Assembly: GCF_018860155.1 (NCBI RefSeq)
Contig: NZ_JAHKNI010000009.1
Span: forward strand, 310,001-374,000
Length of the DNA: 64,000 nt
Reading direction: 5' to 3'
DNA from: Nocardia albiluteola
Lineage (GTDB): Bacteria > Actinomycetota > Actinomycetes > Mycobacteriales > Mycobacteriaceae
Shown: one piece after another, positions 43,897 through 52,194 of the stretch
Numbering within the stretch: the stretch's first letter is position 1
Layout of the letters: each line of letters starts with the position of its first letter
Notes under the pieces: model-generated
The model's input: the letters and a program-made list of their open reading frames with translations, nothing else
What the model was told of the DNA's origin: nothing
The model's database searches: none
Translations under genes and position numbers: made by a program

Positions 43897-45311
43897 GCGC
43901 TCTGCTCCGATTCTCGTTGTGCTCGTATGATGCGTGCGCGCCGCGCGCGGGGCCGCCGGGAGCGGCCGGACCGTGCCGATGCGCCGGAATTCTGTTGTGC
44001 GGCGGGGGAATCAGCGTCTGATTGGGCCGGTTCCGAGGCACTCGCCGCAGTTCGTCGCGCCGGATCCGATGTGGCCGCCGTCGTCCGTGCCGCCGGATCT
44101 GATGCGGCGGCAGCGGTCCGTCCTGCCGGATCCGGCACGGCCGCAGTGGTCCGTCGTGTCGGGTCCGATGCGGCGGCAGTGGTGCGTCCCGCCGGACCCG
44201 GTAGGGCTGCCGCGGGATCCGAGCTCGGGGCGGGCGGACCGGCGGGGCGCCTCGCGGCCCGGTGGCCGCGCGAGCGTGCCGAACGCTGCTGTGCCGCACC
44301 GGTTGCGGACTCGCCAGTTTTCGCGGTGGGGGCCGGTGTGCCTGCGGGAGGTGGGCTCTGGGAACCGCTATCGCGTCGCGTCGCCCTGGCGCCCGATCCT
44401 TGTGCTGGGCTCCGGCCGGACTGCGTGTCCGCGGTGGATGGTTCGGTTCCCGGACCGGTCGCGGACGACTGCTGCTGTGATGCCGCGGCGGTTGAGCCTT
44501 TCGAGCGATGGCGGCCCCCGCGGCGTGAGCGGCGAGACCGACGGGGTGCACCGGACTCGCCCGCGGGCGAGTCTTGCGGTGCCGCACCAGAATCGGTGTT
44601 GGTATCGGTGACCTTGCTCCCGGAGTTCTCGGCGTCCTGGCCGCGCGTGGCCGGCGCGGCAATAGCGGCAGCCTTGTTCGCCCCGGAGCGCCCGCCGCGG
44701 CGGCGTCGCCGCGACCGCCGATTCGCGGCGCCCGAGCCCTCGGCCGGTCGTGCCTGTGTCACAACGGGTTTCGGCTCCGCCGGTTCCATGCCCAGCCGCG
44801 CGAGGATGTTGCGAACGACCCGGCCGGGACTGCGCCCCTCGGTGCGTACCCGCACCGAGGCGACCTCTCGGTAGAGCGGACGGCGAGTGCGCATGAGTTC
44901 ACGGTATTTCGCCGCGGGGTCGGCGCCCGCCAGCAGCGGCCGATGCGTCGTCGCGCCGGTGCGCCGAAGTCCCTCCGCGACACTGATTTCCAGATACACG
45001 ACGGTACGGTCGCGCAACAGCTCGCGGGTCCCTGCCGACAGGATCGCGCCGCCGCCGAGCGAGACGATGCCGCGCTCGGCCAGGACCGCCCGGCGCACGA
45101 CGTCCTCCTCGATGCGCCGGAACTCGGGTTCGCCGTCGGTGGTGAAGATCTCCGGGATGGTGCGACCGGTCTCGGCCTCGATCACGGCGTCCGTGTCGAC
45201 CAGCTCGGCGCCGAGTTCGCGCGCGAGTTTGCGGCCGATCGTGGATTTTCCGGCTCCCGGCGGGCCGACCAGCACCACGCTCGCCGGGTGCGGGCCGGGC
45301 TCGGGGGTCAT
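43893..45311 (-). CDS. aroK: Shikimate kinase with a long disordered basic tail
   Basis: A 472-residue protein from ATG 45311. The shikimate kinase core is residues 1-180: Walker A G-P-P-G-A-G-K-S-T (16-24), D-T-D-A-V-I-E with the shikimate-binding Asp, F-R-R-I-E-E-D, S-L-G-G-G-A and the LID Arg in T-H-R-P-L-L. Normal AroK stops there. Here about 290 residues follow, rich in Arg, Ser, Ala, Pro and Gly, with several basic clusters (R-R-S-R-R-R-R-R-G-G-R) and an 11-residue tandem repeat. The tail stays in frame with no stop down to the aroB overlap, so it is probably translated. Confidence 0.92.
   Translation of the reverse strand: MTPEPGPHPASVVLVGPPGAGKSTIGRKLARELGAELVDTDAVIEAETGRTIPEIFTTDGEPEFRRIEEDVVRRAVLAERGIVSLGGGAILSAGTRELLRDRTVVYLEISVAEGLRRTGATTHRPLLAGADPAAKYRELMRTRRPLYREVASVRVRTEGRSPGRVVRNILARLGMEPAEPKPVVTQARPAEGSGAANRRSRRRRRGGRSGANKAAAIAAPATRGQDAENSGSKVTDTNTDSGAAPQDSPAGESGAPRRSRRSRRGGRHRSKGSTAAASQQQSSATGPGTEPSTADTQSGRSPAQGSGARATRRDSGSQSPPPAGTPAPTAKTGESATGAAQQRSARSRGHRAARRPAGPPAPSSDPAAALPGPAGRTTAAASDPTRRTTAAVPDPAGRTAAAASDPAARTTAATSDPARRTAASASEPAQSDADSPAAQQNSGASARSGRSRRPRARRARIIRAQRESEQSA
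44029..44193 (-). repeat. 33-bp tandem repeat encoding 11-residue units in AroK tail
   Basis: Five imperfect 33-base units (starts 44029, 44062, 44095, 44128 and 44161). Each encodes about 11 residues of the form D-P-A-x-R-T-T-A-A-x-S. Divergence between units shows the repeat is not brand new. Confidence 0.8.
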
Positions 45312-46531
45312 GAGCTGACCGAGGTGGTGGGATCCGGGGCAGACGGCATGTGCGGACGCGCACTGAGCCGTTTCAGGTAGCTGGTGAGGTTGCCGACGGT
45401 TTCGGGCAGCGAGTCGCCGCCGAACTTCTCGAGCACGGCCTGCGCCACGACAAGCGCGACCATGGCCTCGGCGACGACGCCCGCCGCCGGGACCGCGCAC
45501 ACGTCCGAGCGCTGATGGATGGCCACGGCCTGCTCGCCGGTGGTCATGTCGACCGTGGACAGCGCGCGGGGCACCGTGGAGATCGGTTTCATCGCCGCAC
45601 GCACCCGCAGCGGCTCGCCGTTGGTCATGCCGCCCTCGAGGCCGCCGGCGCGGTTGGTGGACCGCAGCACGCCGTCGGGGCCGGGACGCATCTCGTCGTG
45701 GGCGGCGCTGCCGCGGCGTCGGGCGGTCTCGAAGCCGTCGCCGACCTCGACGCCCTTCATGGCCTGGATGCCCATGAGCGCGGCGGCCAGGCGAGAGTCC
45801 AGGCGGCTGTCGCCGCTGGAGAACGAGCCCAGCCCGACGGGCAGGCCCTCCACCACGACCTCCACGACACCGCCGAGGGTGTCGCCGTCCTTCTTGGCGG
45901 CCTCGATCTCGGCGATCATCGCCGCCTCGGCTTGCTTGTCGAACGCGCGCACCGGGCTCTCATCGATCGTAGGCAGATCCGCGGCCGTGGGCACGACACC
46001 GGCGGGGGCCGCCGCGGTGCCGATGGAGACCACGTGGGAGATGACCTCCACGCCCAGGGCCTGGCGCAGGAACGCCTTGGCGACCGCGCCGGCGGCCACC
46101 CGCGCCGCGGTCTCGCGGGCGCTGGCGCGCTCGAGGACCGGGCGCGCGTCGTCGAAGCCGTACTTGAGCATCCCGGAGTAATCGGCGTGGCCCGGCCGGG
46201 GGCGGGTCAGCGGCGCATTGCGGGCCATATCGGCCAGTTCGGCCTCGTCGACCGGGTCCGCGGACATGACCTCGGTCCACTTGGGCCACTCGGAATTGGC
46301 GATCTCGATGGCGATCGGGCCGACCTGGGTGCGACCGTGCCGGACACCGCCGATCACGGTGACCTTGTCCGCCTCGAACTTCATCCGCGCGCCGCGCCCG
46401 TAGCCCAGGCGGCGGCGGCCCAGCTGCTCGGCGATATCGGCAGAGGTCACCTCGACCCCGGCGACCATCCCCTCCAGGATCGTGACCAGGGCGGGACCGT
46501 GGGATTCTCCGGCAGTTATCCAGCGCAGCAC
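45308..46531 (-). CDS. aroC: Chorismate synthase
   Basis: A 407-residue protein starting at GTG. Signatures are L-R-W-I-T-A-G-E-S-H-G, R-R-L-G-Y-G-R-G-A-R-M, R-P-G-H-A-D-Y, R-A-S-A-R-E-T, and the C-terminal R-S-D-V-C-A-V-P-A-A-G-V-V-A-E. It uses FMN to convert EPSP to chorismate. The stop overlaps the aroK start by four bases, making it the first gene of the aroCKB operon. Confidence 0.97.
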   Translation of the reverse strand: MLRWITAGESHGPALVTILEGMVAGVEVTSADIAEQLGRRRLGYGRGARMKFEADKVTVIGGVRHGRTQVGPIAIEIANSEWPKWTEVMSADPVDEAELADMARNAPLTRPRPGHADYSGMLKYGFDDARPVLERASARETAARVAAGAVAKAFLRQALGVEVISHVVSIGTAAAPAGVVPTAADLPTIDESPVRAFDKQAEAAMIAEIEAAKKDGDTLGGVVEVVVEGLPVGLGSFSSGDSRLDSRLAAALMGIQAMKGVEVGDGFETARRRGSAAHDEMRPGPDGVLRSTNRAGGLEGGMTNGEPLRVRAAMKPISTVPRALSTVDMTTGEQAVAIHQRSDVCAVPAAGVVAEAMVALVVAQAVLEKFGGDSLPETVGNLTSYLKRLSARPHMPSAPDPTTSVSS

Positions 46532-46893
46532 GCTTCACATCTTTCCACGTCAGCGCGGCCACCCGGACATCTGGCCCGCCCACGCGCAGGATCAGCCGCC
46601 TGTGTCGGCCACCTGGATCCGCAGCTGGGCGGCGAAATCGCAGCTACACGGCCGTCGCCGTGGACCCGCGGGCGGATTCGTGCCCGTGCCCTGTGTACGG
46701 CGTTCCCAGTGACGTCGGCGAGCGCGCTGTCGTCAACGCACGACGGGCGCGGCCGAGTTGCGGCACTGTCCGAGGCCAGGCTGGATTCGGCGCCGAATGC
46801 CGCAGGGCTGGGTTGCATGTGGACGAGGCCGTCGGCGCTCAGGGTGTCCGGACTATGGCGTGGGGCGGCGTGCCCGCGACCGGCATGCGGGTG
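46532..46893. other. Non-coding gap upstream of aroC
   Basis: The 362 bases between the prepilin peptidase stop and the aroC start. Frames here look like shadows. It should hold the aroC promoter; I could not identify a confident -10. Confidence 0.4.
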
Positions 46894-47460
46894 TCAGCGA
46901 GTCATCAGCAGCGCGGCTACGGTCGACAGGCACATGGACGGTCCGTGCGGCACAGCCGAATCCGGGGGCGAGGCCCGGGGGCCGAGCCCGGCCCCACGAT
47001 CGCGTCCGGCTGCCATCGCGCGTCCCTTGCACCCACTCACATGGTCCCGCTGCAGGCCGCGGCGTCGGTGCGTTCGGATGTCGAGCCGATGGGTAACGCG
47101 TTGCCAAGGAACGAGTAATGCCGCACCAGCGACGGCCGTCAGAACCGGGGCGATGATCGCGGCCCACACCCATGCCTGGGCGCCACCGCAGGCAGCAGCG
47201 CCGCCGAGGCCGAGCGCCAGCTTCACGTCTCCCGCGCCGATCGCGGCGGGCGAGATCAGATGACACGCCAGATAGGGGAGCGCAAGCAGCAGCGCGCCCG
47301 TGATCGCGGTGCCGGCACGACCGGTCGCGATTGCGAAGGCGAGTACGCCCACCGCGCCGGTAACGGTCAACGAATTCGGAAGGCGCCGCTCGCGCAGGTC
47401 GACGGCGCTCAGCAGCCCACACCACACCACCAGGGCGGCCGTGGCGGGGAGAAGCGTCAT
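46894..47460 (-). CDS. Type IV prepilin peptidase-like (A24) protein
   Basis: A 188-residue protein from ATG 47460. It has about four membrane helices and both aspartates of the A24 family: S-A-V-D-L-R-E-R-R-L-P-N near residue 20 and G-A-G-D-V-K-L near 72. The C-terminus V-P-H-G-P-S-M is also typical. A basic stretch of about 40 residues before that motif is longer than usual and could be an insertion or a double frameshift. A similar gene lies near aroC in M. tuberculosis (Rv2551c). No pilin operon is nearby. Confidence 0.78.
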   Translation of the reverse strand: MTLLPATAALVVWCGLLSAVDLRERRLPNSLTVTGAVGVLAFAIATGRAGTAITGALLLALPYLACHLISPAAIGAGDVKLALGLGGAAACGGAQAWVWAAIIAPVLTAVAGAALLVPWQRVTHRLDIRTHRRRGLQRDHVSGCKGRAMAAGRDRGAGLGPRASPPDSAVPHGPSMCLSTVAALLMTR

Positions 47461-47667
47461 GCCGCAATCGTGCCTGCGGGAGGGGTGCCGCGGGGCCCTC
47501 GATCGCGAAATGTGGATAACTCCGCGCATGTGGATAGGCATCGATTACGAATCAGGATGTCGAACGCATTCTTGCAGGTGCTCATCCGGACCTGCCGTGG
47601 TGGAGCCGGACGGCGCCCTGGGGATGCGTTGGGGATATGGCATGACGATGCCACGGCCCGGCAGCGG

Positions 47668-47681
47668 TAGCGTTGAACACA
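47668..47681 (+). promoter_or_regulatory. Leaderless promoter of pepQ
   Basis: TAGCGT (47668-47673), seven bases, then the ATG at 47681; no Shine-Dalgarno. This spacing is expected for a leaderless transcript. Confidence 0.5.
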
Positions 47682-48802
47682 TGTCTGCTGATCCCCACGC
47701 CCGGATTCCGGACCATGCCGCCCGCCGGGCAGCGCTGCGTGACCTGCTCGTGGAGAACGGGGCCGATGCCCTGCTGGTGACGGATCTGATCAACATCAGA
47801 TACCTGACCGGCTTCACCGGATCCAATGCGGCCCTGCTGGTGTATGCCTGGGACACGGCCGAGGACCGCACCGTGATCTGCACCGACGGCCGGTATATCA
47901 CCCAGGTCGGCGAGCAGGTGCCCGATCTGCGCGCGGAGATCGCGCGGGCGAGCGCGCGCCGGATTGTGGAGCTGGCGGGTGAGTGGCAGACCGGCCGGGT
48001 GGGGTACGAGAGCCACATCGTCACCGTCGACGAGCATCGCGGATTCGTCGCGCAGGCCACGGGCCTGGAACTGGTCGCGGCGCCGGGGCTGGTCGAGCAG
48101 CTGCGCATGGTGAAGGACGCGTACGAGGTCGAACAGTTGCGCGCGGCGTGCGCGGCCGGTGACGCCGCACTGGCCGCGCTGATCGAGCGGGGCGCGCTGC
48201 GGCCCGGCCGCACCGAGCGACAGGTCGCGCGCGATCTGGAATGGCTGATGTTCGAGCACGGCGCGGACGCCGTGGCCTTCGAGACCATCGTCGCCACCGG
48301 GGTGAATTCCGCAGTGCCGCATCACCGTCCGACCGATGCGGTCCTGGCGACCGGGGATTTCGTCAAGCTCGACTTCGGTGCGGTCGTCAACGGCTACCAC
48401 TCGGACATGACGCGCACGCTGGCACTCGGCGCGCCCGACGATTGGCAGCGCGAGGTGTACGCCCTGGTCCGCGAGTCGCAGCGGGCCGGTCGCAAGGCGC
48501 TCAAGCCCGGGGCGGACTGCGCCGGGGTGGACGCGGCCGCGCGCGGGGTGATCGAGGCGGCGGGGCACGGCGAGCTGTTCGTGCACGGCCTCGGCCATGG
48601 CGTGGGCCTGCGGATTCACGAAGCGCCCGGACTCGCCAAAACGGGCACGGGTACACTGCTCGATGGCGTGGCGGTGACCGTCGAACCGGGTGTGTACTTC
48701 CCAGGCCGCGGCGGTGTCCGGATCGAGGATACGCTCGTGGTACACGAGGGGGGTTCCGAGCTGCTCACGCTCACCAGCAAAGACCTGATCGTCGTCGAGT
48801 GA
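47681..48802 (+). CDS. pepQ: Xaa-Pro aminopeptidase/dipeptidase (M24)
   Basis: A 373-residue protein. The creatinase-like N-terminal domain (about 1-130) is followed by the pita-bread domain with all five metal ligands: the two Asp in K-L-D-F-G-A-V-V-N-G-Y-H-S-D-M, the His in H-G-L-G-H-G-V-G-L, and the Glu in V-T-V-E-P-G-V-Y and R-I-E-D-T-L. It cleaves peptide bonds next to proline. pepQ-efp-nusB is the conserved actinobacterial order. Confidence 0.94.
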   Translation: MSADPHARIPDHAARRAALRDLLVENGADALLVTDLINIRYLTGFTGSNAALLVYAWDTAEDRTVICTDGRYITQVGEQVPDLRAEIARASARRIVELAGEWQTGRVGYESHIVTVDEHRGFVAQATGLELVAAPGLVEQLRMVKDAYEVEQLRAACAAGDAALAALIERGALRPGRTERQVARDLEWLMFEHGADAVAFETIVATGVNSAVPHHRPTDAVLATGDFVKLDFGAVVNGYHSDMTRTLALGAPDDWQREVYALVRESQRAGRKALKPGADCAGVDAAARGVIEAAGHGELFVHGLGHGVGLRIHEAPGLAKTGTGTLLDGVAVTVEPGVYFPGRGGVRIEDTLVVHEGGSELLTLTSKDLIVVE

Positions 48803-48843
48803 CGCCGGTCGCGGTAAGGACCAGGACAGGAGATCCGAGGACA

Positions 48844-49407
48844 GTGGCGGACACCAGCGACTTCAAGAACGGCCTCGTGCTGAAGATCGACAATCAGCTG
48901 CAGCAGATCGTCGAGTTCCAGCACGTCAAGCCGGGCAAGGGGCCCGCCTTCGTGCGCACCAAGCTGAAGAACGTGATGTCGGGCAAGGTCGTCGACAAGA
49001 CGTTCAACGCCGGAGTCAAGGTGGAGACCGCCACCGTCGACCGCCGCGACATGACCTACCTGTACCACGACGGGCAGGACTTCATCTTCATGGACGGCGA
49101 GACCTACGACCAGATCCACCTGGGCGAGGGCGTGCTGGGCAGGTCGGCCGGCTTCCTGCTGGAGAACATGCAGGTGCAGATCGCGATGCACGAGGGCGAG
49201 GCGCTGTTCGTGGAGCTTCCCGTCGCGATCGACGTTGTGGTGACCCACACCGAGCCGGGCCTGCAGGGCGACCGGTCGAGCGCCGGCACCAAGCCCGCCA
49301 CCGTCGAGACCGGCGCCGAGGTGCAGGTGCCGCTGTTCATCAACCAGGGTGACAAGCTGCGCATCGATACCCGCGACGGCTCGTACATCAGCCGCGTCAA
49401 CTCCTGA
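48844..49407 (+). CDS. efp: Elongation factor P
   Basis: A 187-residue protein starting at GTG with CAGGAGA upstream. The KOW-like domain carries K-P-G-K-G with the tip residue Lys32, which enters the peptidyl-transferase centre, followed by two OB domains. EF-P relieves ribosome stalling at polyproline, which is relevant given the many Pro-rich proteins in this window. No modification genes (epmA-like) are adjacent. Confidence 0.97.
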   Translation: MADTSDFKNGLVLKIDNQLQQIVEFQHVKPGKGPAFVRTKLKNVMSGKVVDKTFNAGVKVETATVDRRDMTYLYHDGQDFIFMDGETYDQIHLGEGVLGRSAGFLLENMQVQIAMHEGEALFVELPVAIDVVVTHTEPGLQGDRSSAGTKPATVETGAEVQVPLFINQGDKLRIDTRDGSYISRVNS

Positions 49408-49418
49408 CCCGGCTGATA

Positions 49419-49937
49419 ATGGTAAATGTGGCCGATCAGTCGGGGGACAAGAAGTCCCAGTACAAGAAGCTCGGTGCGCGGCACAAGGCCCGCCGCCGGG
49501 CGGTGGACCTGCTGTTCGAGGCCGAGGCGCGCGATGTGGACCCGGCCGATCTGATCGACGAGCGGGTGCAGCTGTCCACCGGTGACGAGTCGGTCGCGCC
49601 GGTGAATCCGTACACCCGGACCCTGGTCGAGGGCGTCGCGGACGATCTGGATCGGGTCGACGGCACCATCGAGTCGTACCTGCAGGAGTGGACGCTGTCC
49701 CGGCTGCCCGCGGTGGACCGCGCGATCCTGCGCGTGGCGGTGTGGGAGCTGTTCCACGCCAACGACGTTCCGCCGGTGGTCGCGGTGGACGAGGCGGTGG
49801 AGCTGGCCAAGGAGCTGTCCACCGACGACTCGCCGAGCTTCATCAACGGTGTGCTCGGCCAGGTCGTCCAGGTGGCGCCCCAGGTTCGCGCCGCCGCGGC
49901 GGCGACCCGCTCCACCGGACCCACCGAGCGTTCCTGA
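49419..49937 (+). CDS. nusB: Transcription antitermination protein NusB
   Basis: A 172-residue protein (169 from the alternative GTG at 49428). It has the NusB fold signature A-R-R-R-A-V-D-L-L-F-E-A near the start, L-P-A-V-D-R-A-I-L-R and S-F-I-N-G-V-L-G near the end. It binds boxA RNA with S10 during rRNA transcription. A GATAAT element (49414-49419) overlaps the ATG, which would suit a leaderless transcript starting at GTG 49428; otherwise it is cotranscribed with efp. Confidence 0.95.
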   Translation: MVNVADQSGDKKSQYKKLGARHKARRRAVDLLFEAEARDVDPADLIDERVQLSTGDESVAPVNPYTRTLVEGVADDLDRVDGTIESYLQEWTLSRLPAVDRAILRVAVWELFHANDVPPVVAVDEAVELAKELSTDDSPSFINGVLGQVVQVAPQVRAAAAATRSTGPTERS

Positions 49938-49944
49938 GCTAGCC

Positions 49945-49985
49945 CGAACCGCCCGCGCCGCTTCGAGATTCGGCCGGGCGGTTCG
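49945..49985 (+). terminator. Terminator after nusB
   Basis: Inverted repeat CGAACCGCCCG (49945-49955) and CGGGCGGTTCG (49975-49985), 11 perfect pairs with a 19-base loop, eight bases after the nusB stop. Confidence 0.65.
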
Positions 49986-50109
49986 TCGCGTCACGGGCCG
50001 GATCCGGTATCGCGCTGTCGCCGAGCCGAATCCGTGCCACGTCGATCGCGCACGCGACCGGACACCGGCCGCTGTGCCGGTGTCTGTCCGCGCGATGCGG
50101 GCAATCGCG

Positions 50110-51090
50110 CTATCCGACAGCTCGATTCGGCCGCAGGATGATGGTTCCCGTCGTGGCCCGCTCCTGGACGAGGCGGTGCGCACGCGCCGCCTCGTCCAGG
50201 GGGAGCACCCGGTCGATCAGCGGGGTGATGCGTCCGGCGGCCGCGTGATCCAGCACGTCCGCGCGGGTGGCCGCGACCCGGCCGAGCCAGGCGGGCCCGG
50301 TGCAGGAGGTGTAGGTCAGGCCGCGGGGGTACAGGTCGGTCGGCGTGATCGCGGCGGGCGCTCCCGACAGCTGGCCGTAGCCGAGCATGCGGCCGGTGGC
50401 CGGGGTCATGACCTCGAGCAGTTCCCGCGCGGTATCGCCGCCGAAGGCGTCGAAGACGACGTCCACCGTTGCGTCCCCGAGGATTTCGCGCAGGCGCTGC
50501 GGCCAGTCGGGGGCGCGATGGTCGACGACCTCGTCCGCGCCGAGCGCCCGCGCGCGGTCGGCCTTGTCGCCGCTCGCGGTGGCGATGACCCGCGCGGCCC
50601 CGAATGTGCGGGCCAGCTGCGTGAGATAGCCGCCCACACCGGACGTCGCGACCTGCACCAGGATGGTCTCGCCGCCGCTCAGCGCGGCCCGGTCGAGCAG
50701 GGCATGCGCGACCGAACCACCCATCAGCACGGCCGCGGCGTCGTCGTCGGAAACGCCGTCGGGGATCGGAGTGGCGAATTCGGCTGGGACGCGGGCCGAT
50801 TCCGCGTATGCGCCGGTGCCCGCGGTCGTCGCGACCACCCGCGCGCCCAGCAGCTGCGGGTCCACGCCGGCGCCGATCTCCGCGACCGATCCCGTCATCT
50901 GGAAACCGAAGATCTCCGGCAGTGCGGCGGGCATCGGGAAGGCCCCCGAGCGCAGCAGGGTCTCGGCGTAGAGGACGGGAATCGCCGTGGTCCGCACGAC
51001 GACTTCCCCGTGTTCGGGGTGCGGCTCGGGAGCCTCTCGGGGCTGGAGCACCTCGGGCTCGCCGGCTGCTGTCATTACGATTGCCTGCAT
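50110..51090 (-). CDS. MDR-family zinc-independent quinone oxidoreductase-like protein
   Basis: A 326-residue medium-chain dehydrogenase/reductase. It has the N-terminal GroES-like domain without the structural-zinc Cys cluster, then an NADPH domain with V-A-T-S-G-V-G-G-Y. The sequence A-T-A-S-G-D-K-A-D-R-A-R-A-L-G-A-D follows. It probably reduces quinones or enones. It is divergent from a TetR gene, and repeats in the shared promoter suggest control by that regulator. Confidence 0.88.
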   Translation of the reverse strand: MQAIVMTAAGEPEVLQPREAPEPHPEHGEVVVRTTAIPVLYAETLLRSGAFPMPAALPEIFGFQMTGSVAEIGAGVDPQLLGARVVATTAGTGAYAESARVPAEFATPIPDGVSDDDAAAVLMGGSVAHALLDRAALSGGETILVQVATSGVGGYLTQLARTFGAARVIATASGDKADRARALGADEVVDHRAPDWPQRLREILGDATVDVVFDAFGGDTARELLEVMTPATGRMLGYGQLSGAPAAITPTDLYPRGLTYTSCTGPAWLGRVAATRADVLDHAAAGRITPLIDRVLPLDEAARAHRLVQERATTGTIILRPNRAVG

Positions 51091-51105
51091 CACAACTCCA
51101 TAAGT

Positions 51106-51158
51106 GGACTGACGGTCAAGTTGATAGCATCGACGATATGGACCGCCGGTCAAGTTGT
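51106..51158. promoter_or_regulatory. Direct-repeat operator between MDR gene and TetR gene
   Basis: Two 19-base copies of GGAC(T/C)G(A/C)CGGTCAAGTTG plus one base, at 51106-51124 and 51140-51158, 34 bases apart (about three helical turns). The copy at 51140 also forms the short palindrome GACCGCCGGTC. They lie in the 87-base divergent promoter region and are likely binding sites for the adjacent TetR. Confidence 0.65.
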
Positions 51159-51177
51159 CAACGAGGGAAGAGGTGGA

Positions 51178-51756
51178 ATGGTCGACGAGCCCCGCAAGGA
51201 ACGTGCCGATGCCGCGCGCAACCGGCGCGCGATACTCGCGGCGACCGCGGTGCTGCTGGACGAGCACGGCGCCGAGGGCATCACGATGGAGCGCGTCGCG
51301 GCCGCTGCGGGGGTGGGTAAGGGCACGGTCTTCCATCGGTTCGGCAGCCGCGCGGGCCTGCTGTACGAGTTGATGCGCGAGCGCGCGGTCGCGCTGCGGG
51401 AGGCGGTCCAGCACGGCCCGCCGCCGCTGGGACCCGGTGCGCCCGCGCGGGAACGGTTGCTGGCCTACTTCGACGCGATGACCCTGCTGATCGCGGACAA
51501 TGTCGAACTGGTGTTGGCCTACGAGGCGATGCCGGCGCACCCGGAACGCAACGAGATGCACGCTTTTTGGGATGCGCACATCTCGGCGCTGCTGCGTGAG
51601 GTGCGGCCCGATCTGGACGAACACACGGTGGGCGCACTCCTGATGGCCTCGCTCGGCAGCGAGGCATCCCGGCGGATCGTGCAGGAAGGCGGCCGGGAAC
51701 GGCTGCGTGCGGGCATGCGCGAACTGGTTATCGGAGTACTGGACAACCGGCCGTGA
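51178..51756 (+). CDS. TetR-family transcriptional regulator
   Basis: A 192-residue protein from ATG 51178 with GAAGAGG upstream. HTH at about residues 15-62 (A-I-L-A-A-T-A-V-L-L, T-M-E-R-V-A-A-A-A-G-V, T-V-F-H-R-F-G-S-R-A). It is divergent from the oxidoreductase gene; the paired direct repeats between them suggest that it represses both genes and responds to a substrate-like inducer. Confidence 0.92.
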   Translation: MVDEPRKERADAARNRRAILAATAVLLDEHGAEGITMERVAAAAGVGKGTVFHRFGSRAGLLYELMRERAVALREAVQHGPPPLGPGAPARERLLAYFDAMTLLIADNVELVLAYEAMPAHPERNEMHAFWDAHISALLREVRPDLDEHTVGALLMASLGSEASRRIVQEGGRERLRAGMRELVIGVLDNRP

Positions 51757-51838
51757 TGGATAGACGCGCGGGCTGTGCCACGGTCACCGCCCGGGCCGGT
51801 CGCCGAAAAGATCGAGCCGGGGGTGACCGCCGTGGTCC

Positions 51839-52054
51839 TCAGCCCGCGGAACCGGTCGGGGCCGGGGCCGGGGCGGGCGCATGTGGACCGTGACCGTTGA
51901 GCAGCTGGTGGCAGTAACCGTCCGAATGGACCGAGTCCTTGCAGTTCTCCCACTGGACCTGGCCGTCGGTCCACGCGTCCGCTGAGGCGATCGGCGCGGA
52001 GATGCCGATCAGGCACGCGAAAACCGCGGCCGCGGCAATACCGAATTTCTTCAC
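51839..52054 (-). CDS. Small secreted protein
   Basis: A 71-residue protein from a GTG with a G-rich site upstream. A signal peptide (K-K-F-G-I-A, hydrophobic core, cleavage near A-S-A-D-A) leaves a mature part of about 45 residues with W-T-D-G-Q-V-Q-W-E-N-C and a second Cys, likely disulphide-bonded, then an Ala/Pro tail. No family recognised. Confidence 0.6.
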   Translation of the reverse strand: MKKFGIAAAAVFACLIGISAPIASADAWTDGQVQWENCKDSVHSDGYCHQLLNGHGPHAPAPAPAPTGSAG

Positions 52055-52194
52055 AATGAACCCCCTGGTGATGCAATACGTAATTGCCGTCGAGCATGCC
52101 ATGCGATCGCGCCGCCGGACAAGCCGCTTCGGGCCCGAGTGCCAGGTGTGCCCGAGTGCCGGGCGGGCCCGGTGTGGGGTGGGCCCGGCTCCGG

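Noticed and set aside
42934..44874. 646-codon open frame on the plus strand opposite aroB and aroK
   Set aside because: It is the antisense shadow of two certain genes in GC-rich DNA and has no ribosome site or domain.
49849..51177. N-terminal extension of the TetR gene at 51178
   Set aside because: It runs antisense through the MDR gene; the ATG at 51178 gives a standard TetR N-terminus with a ribosome site.
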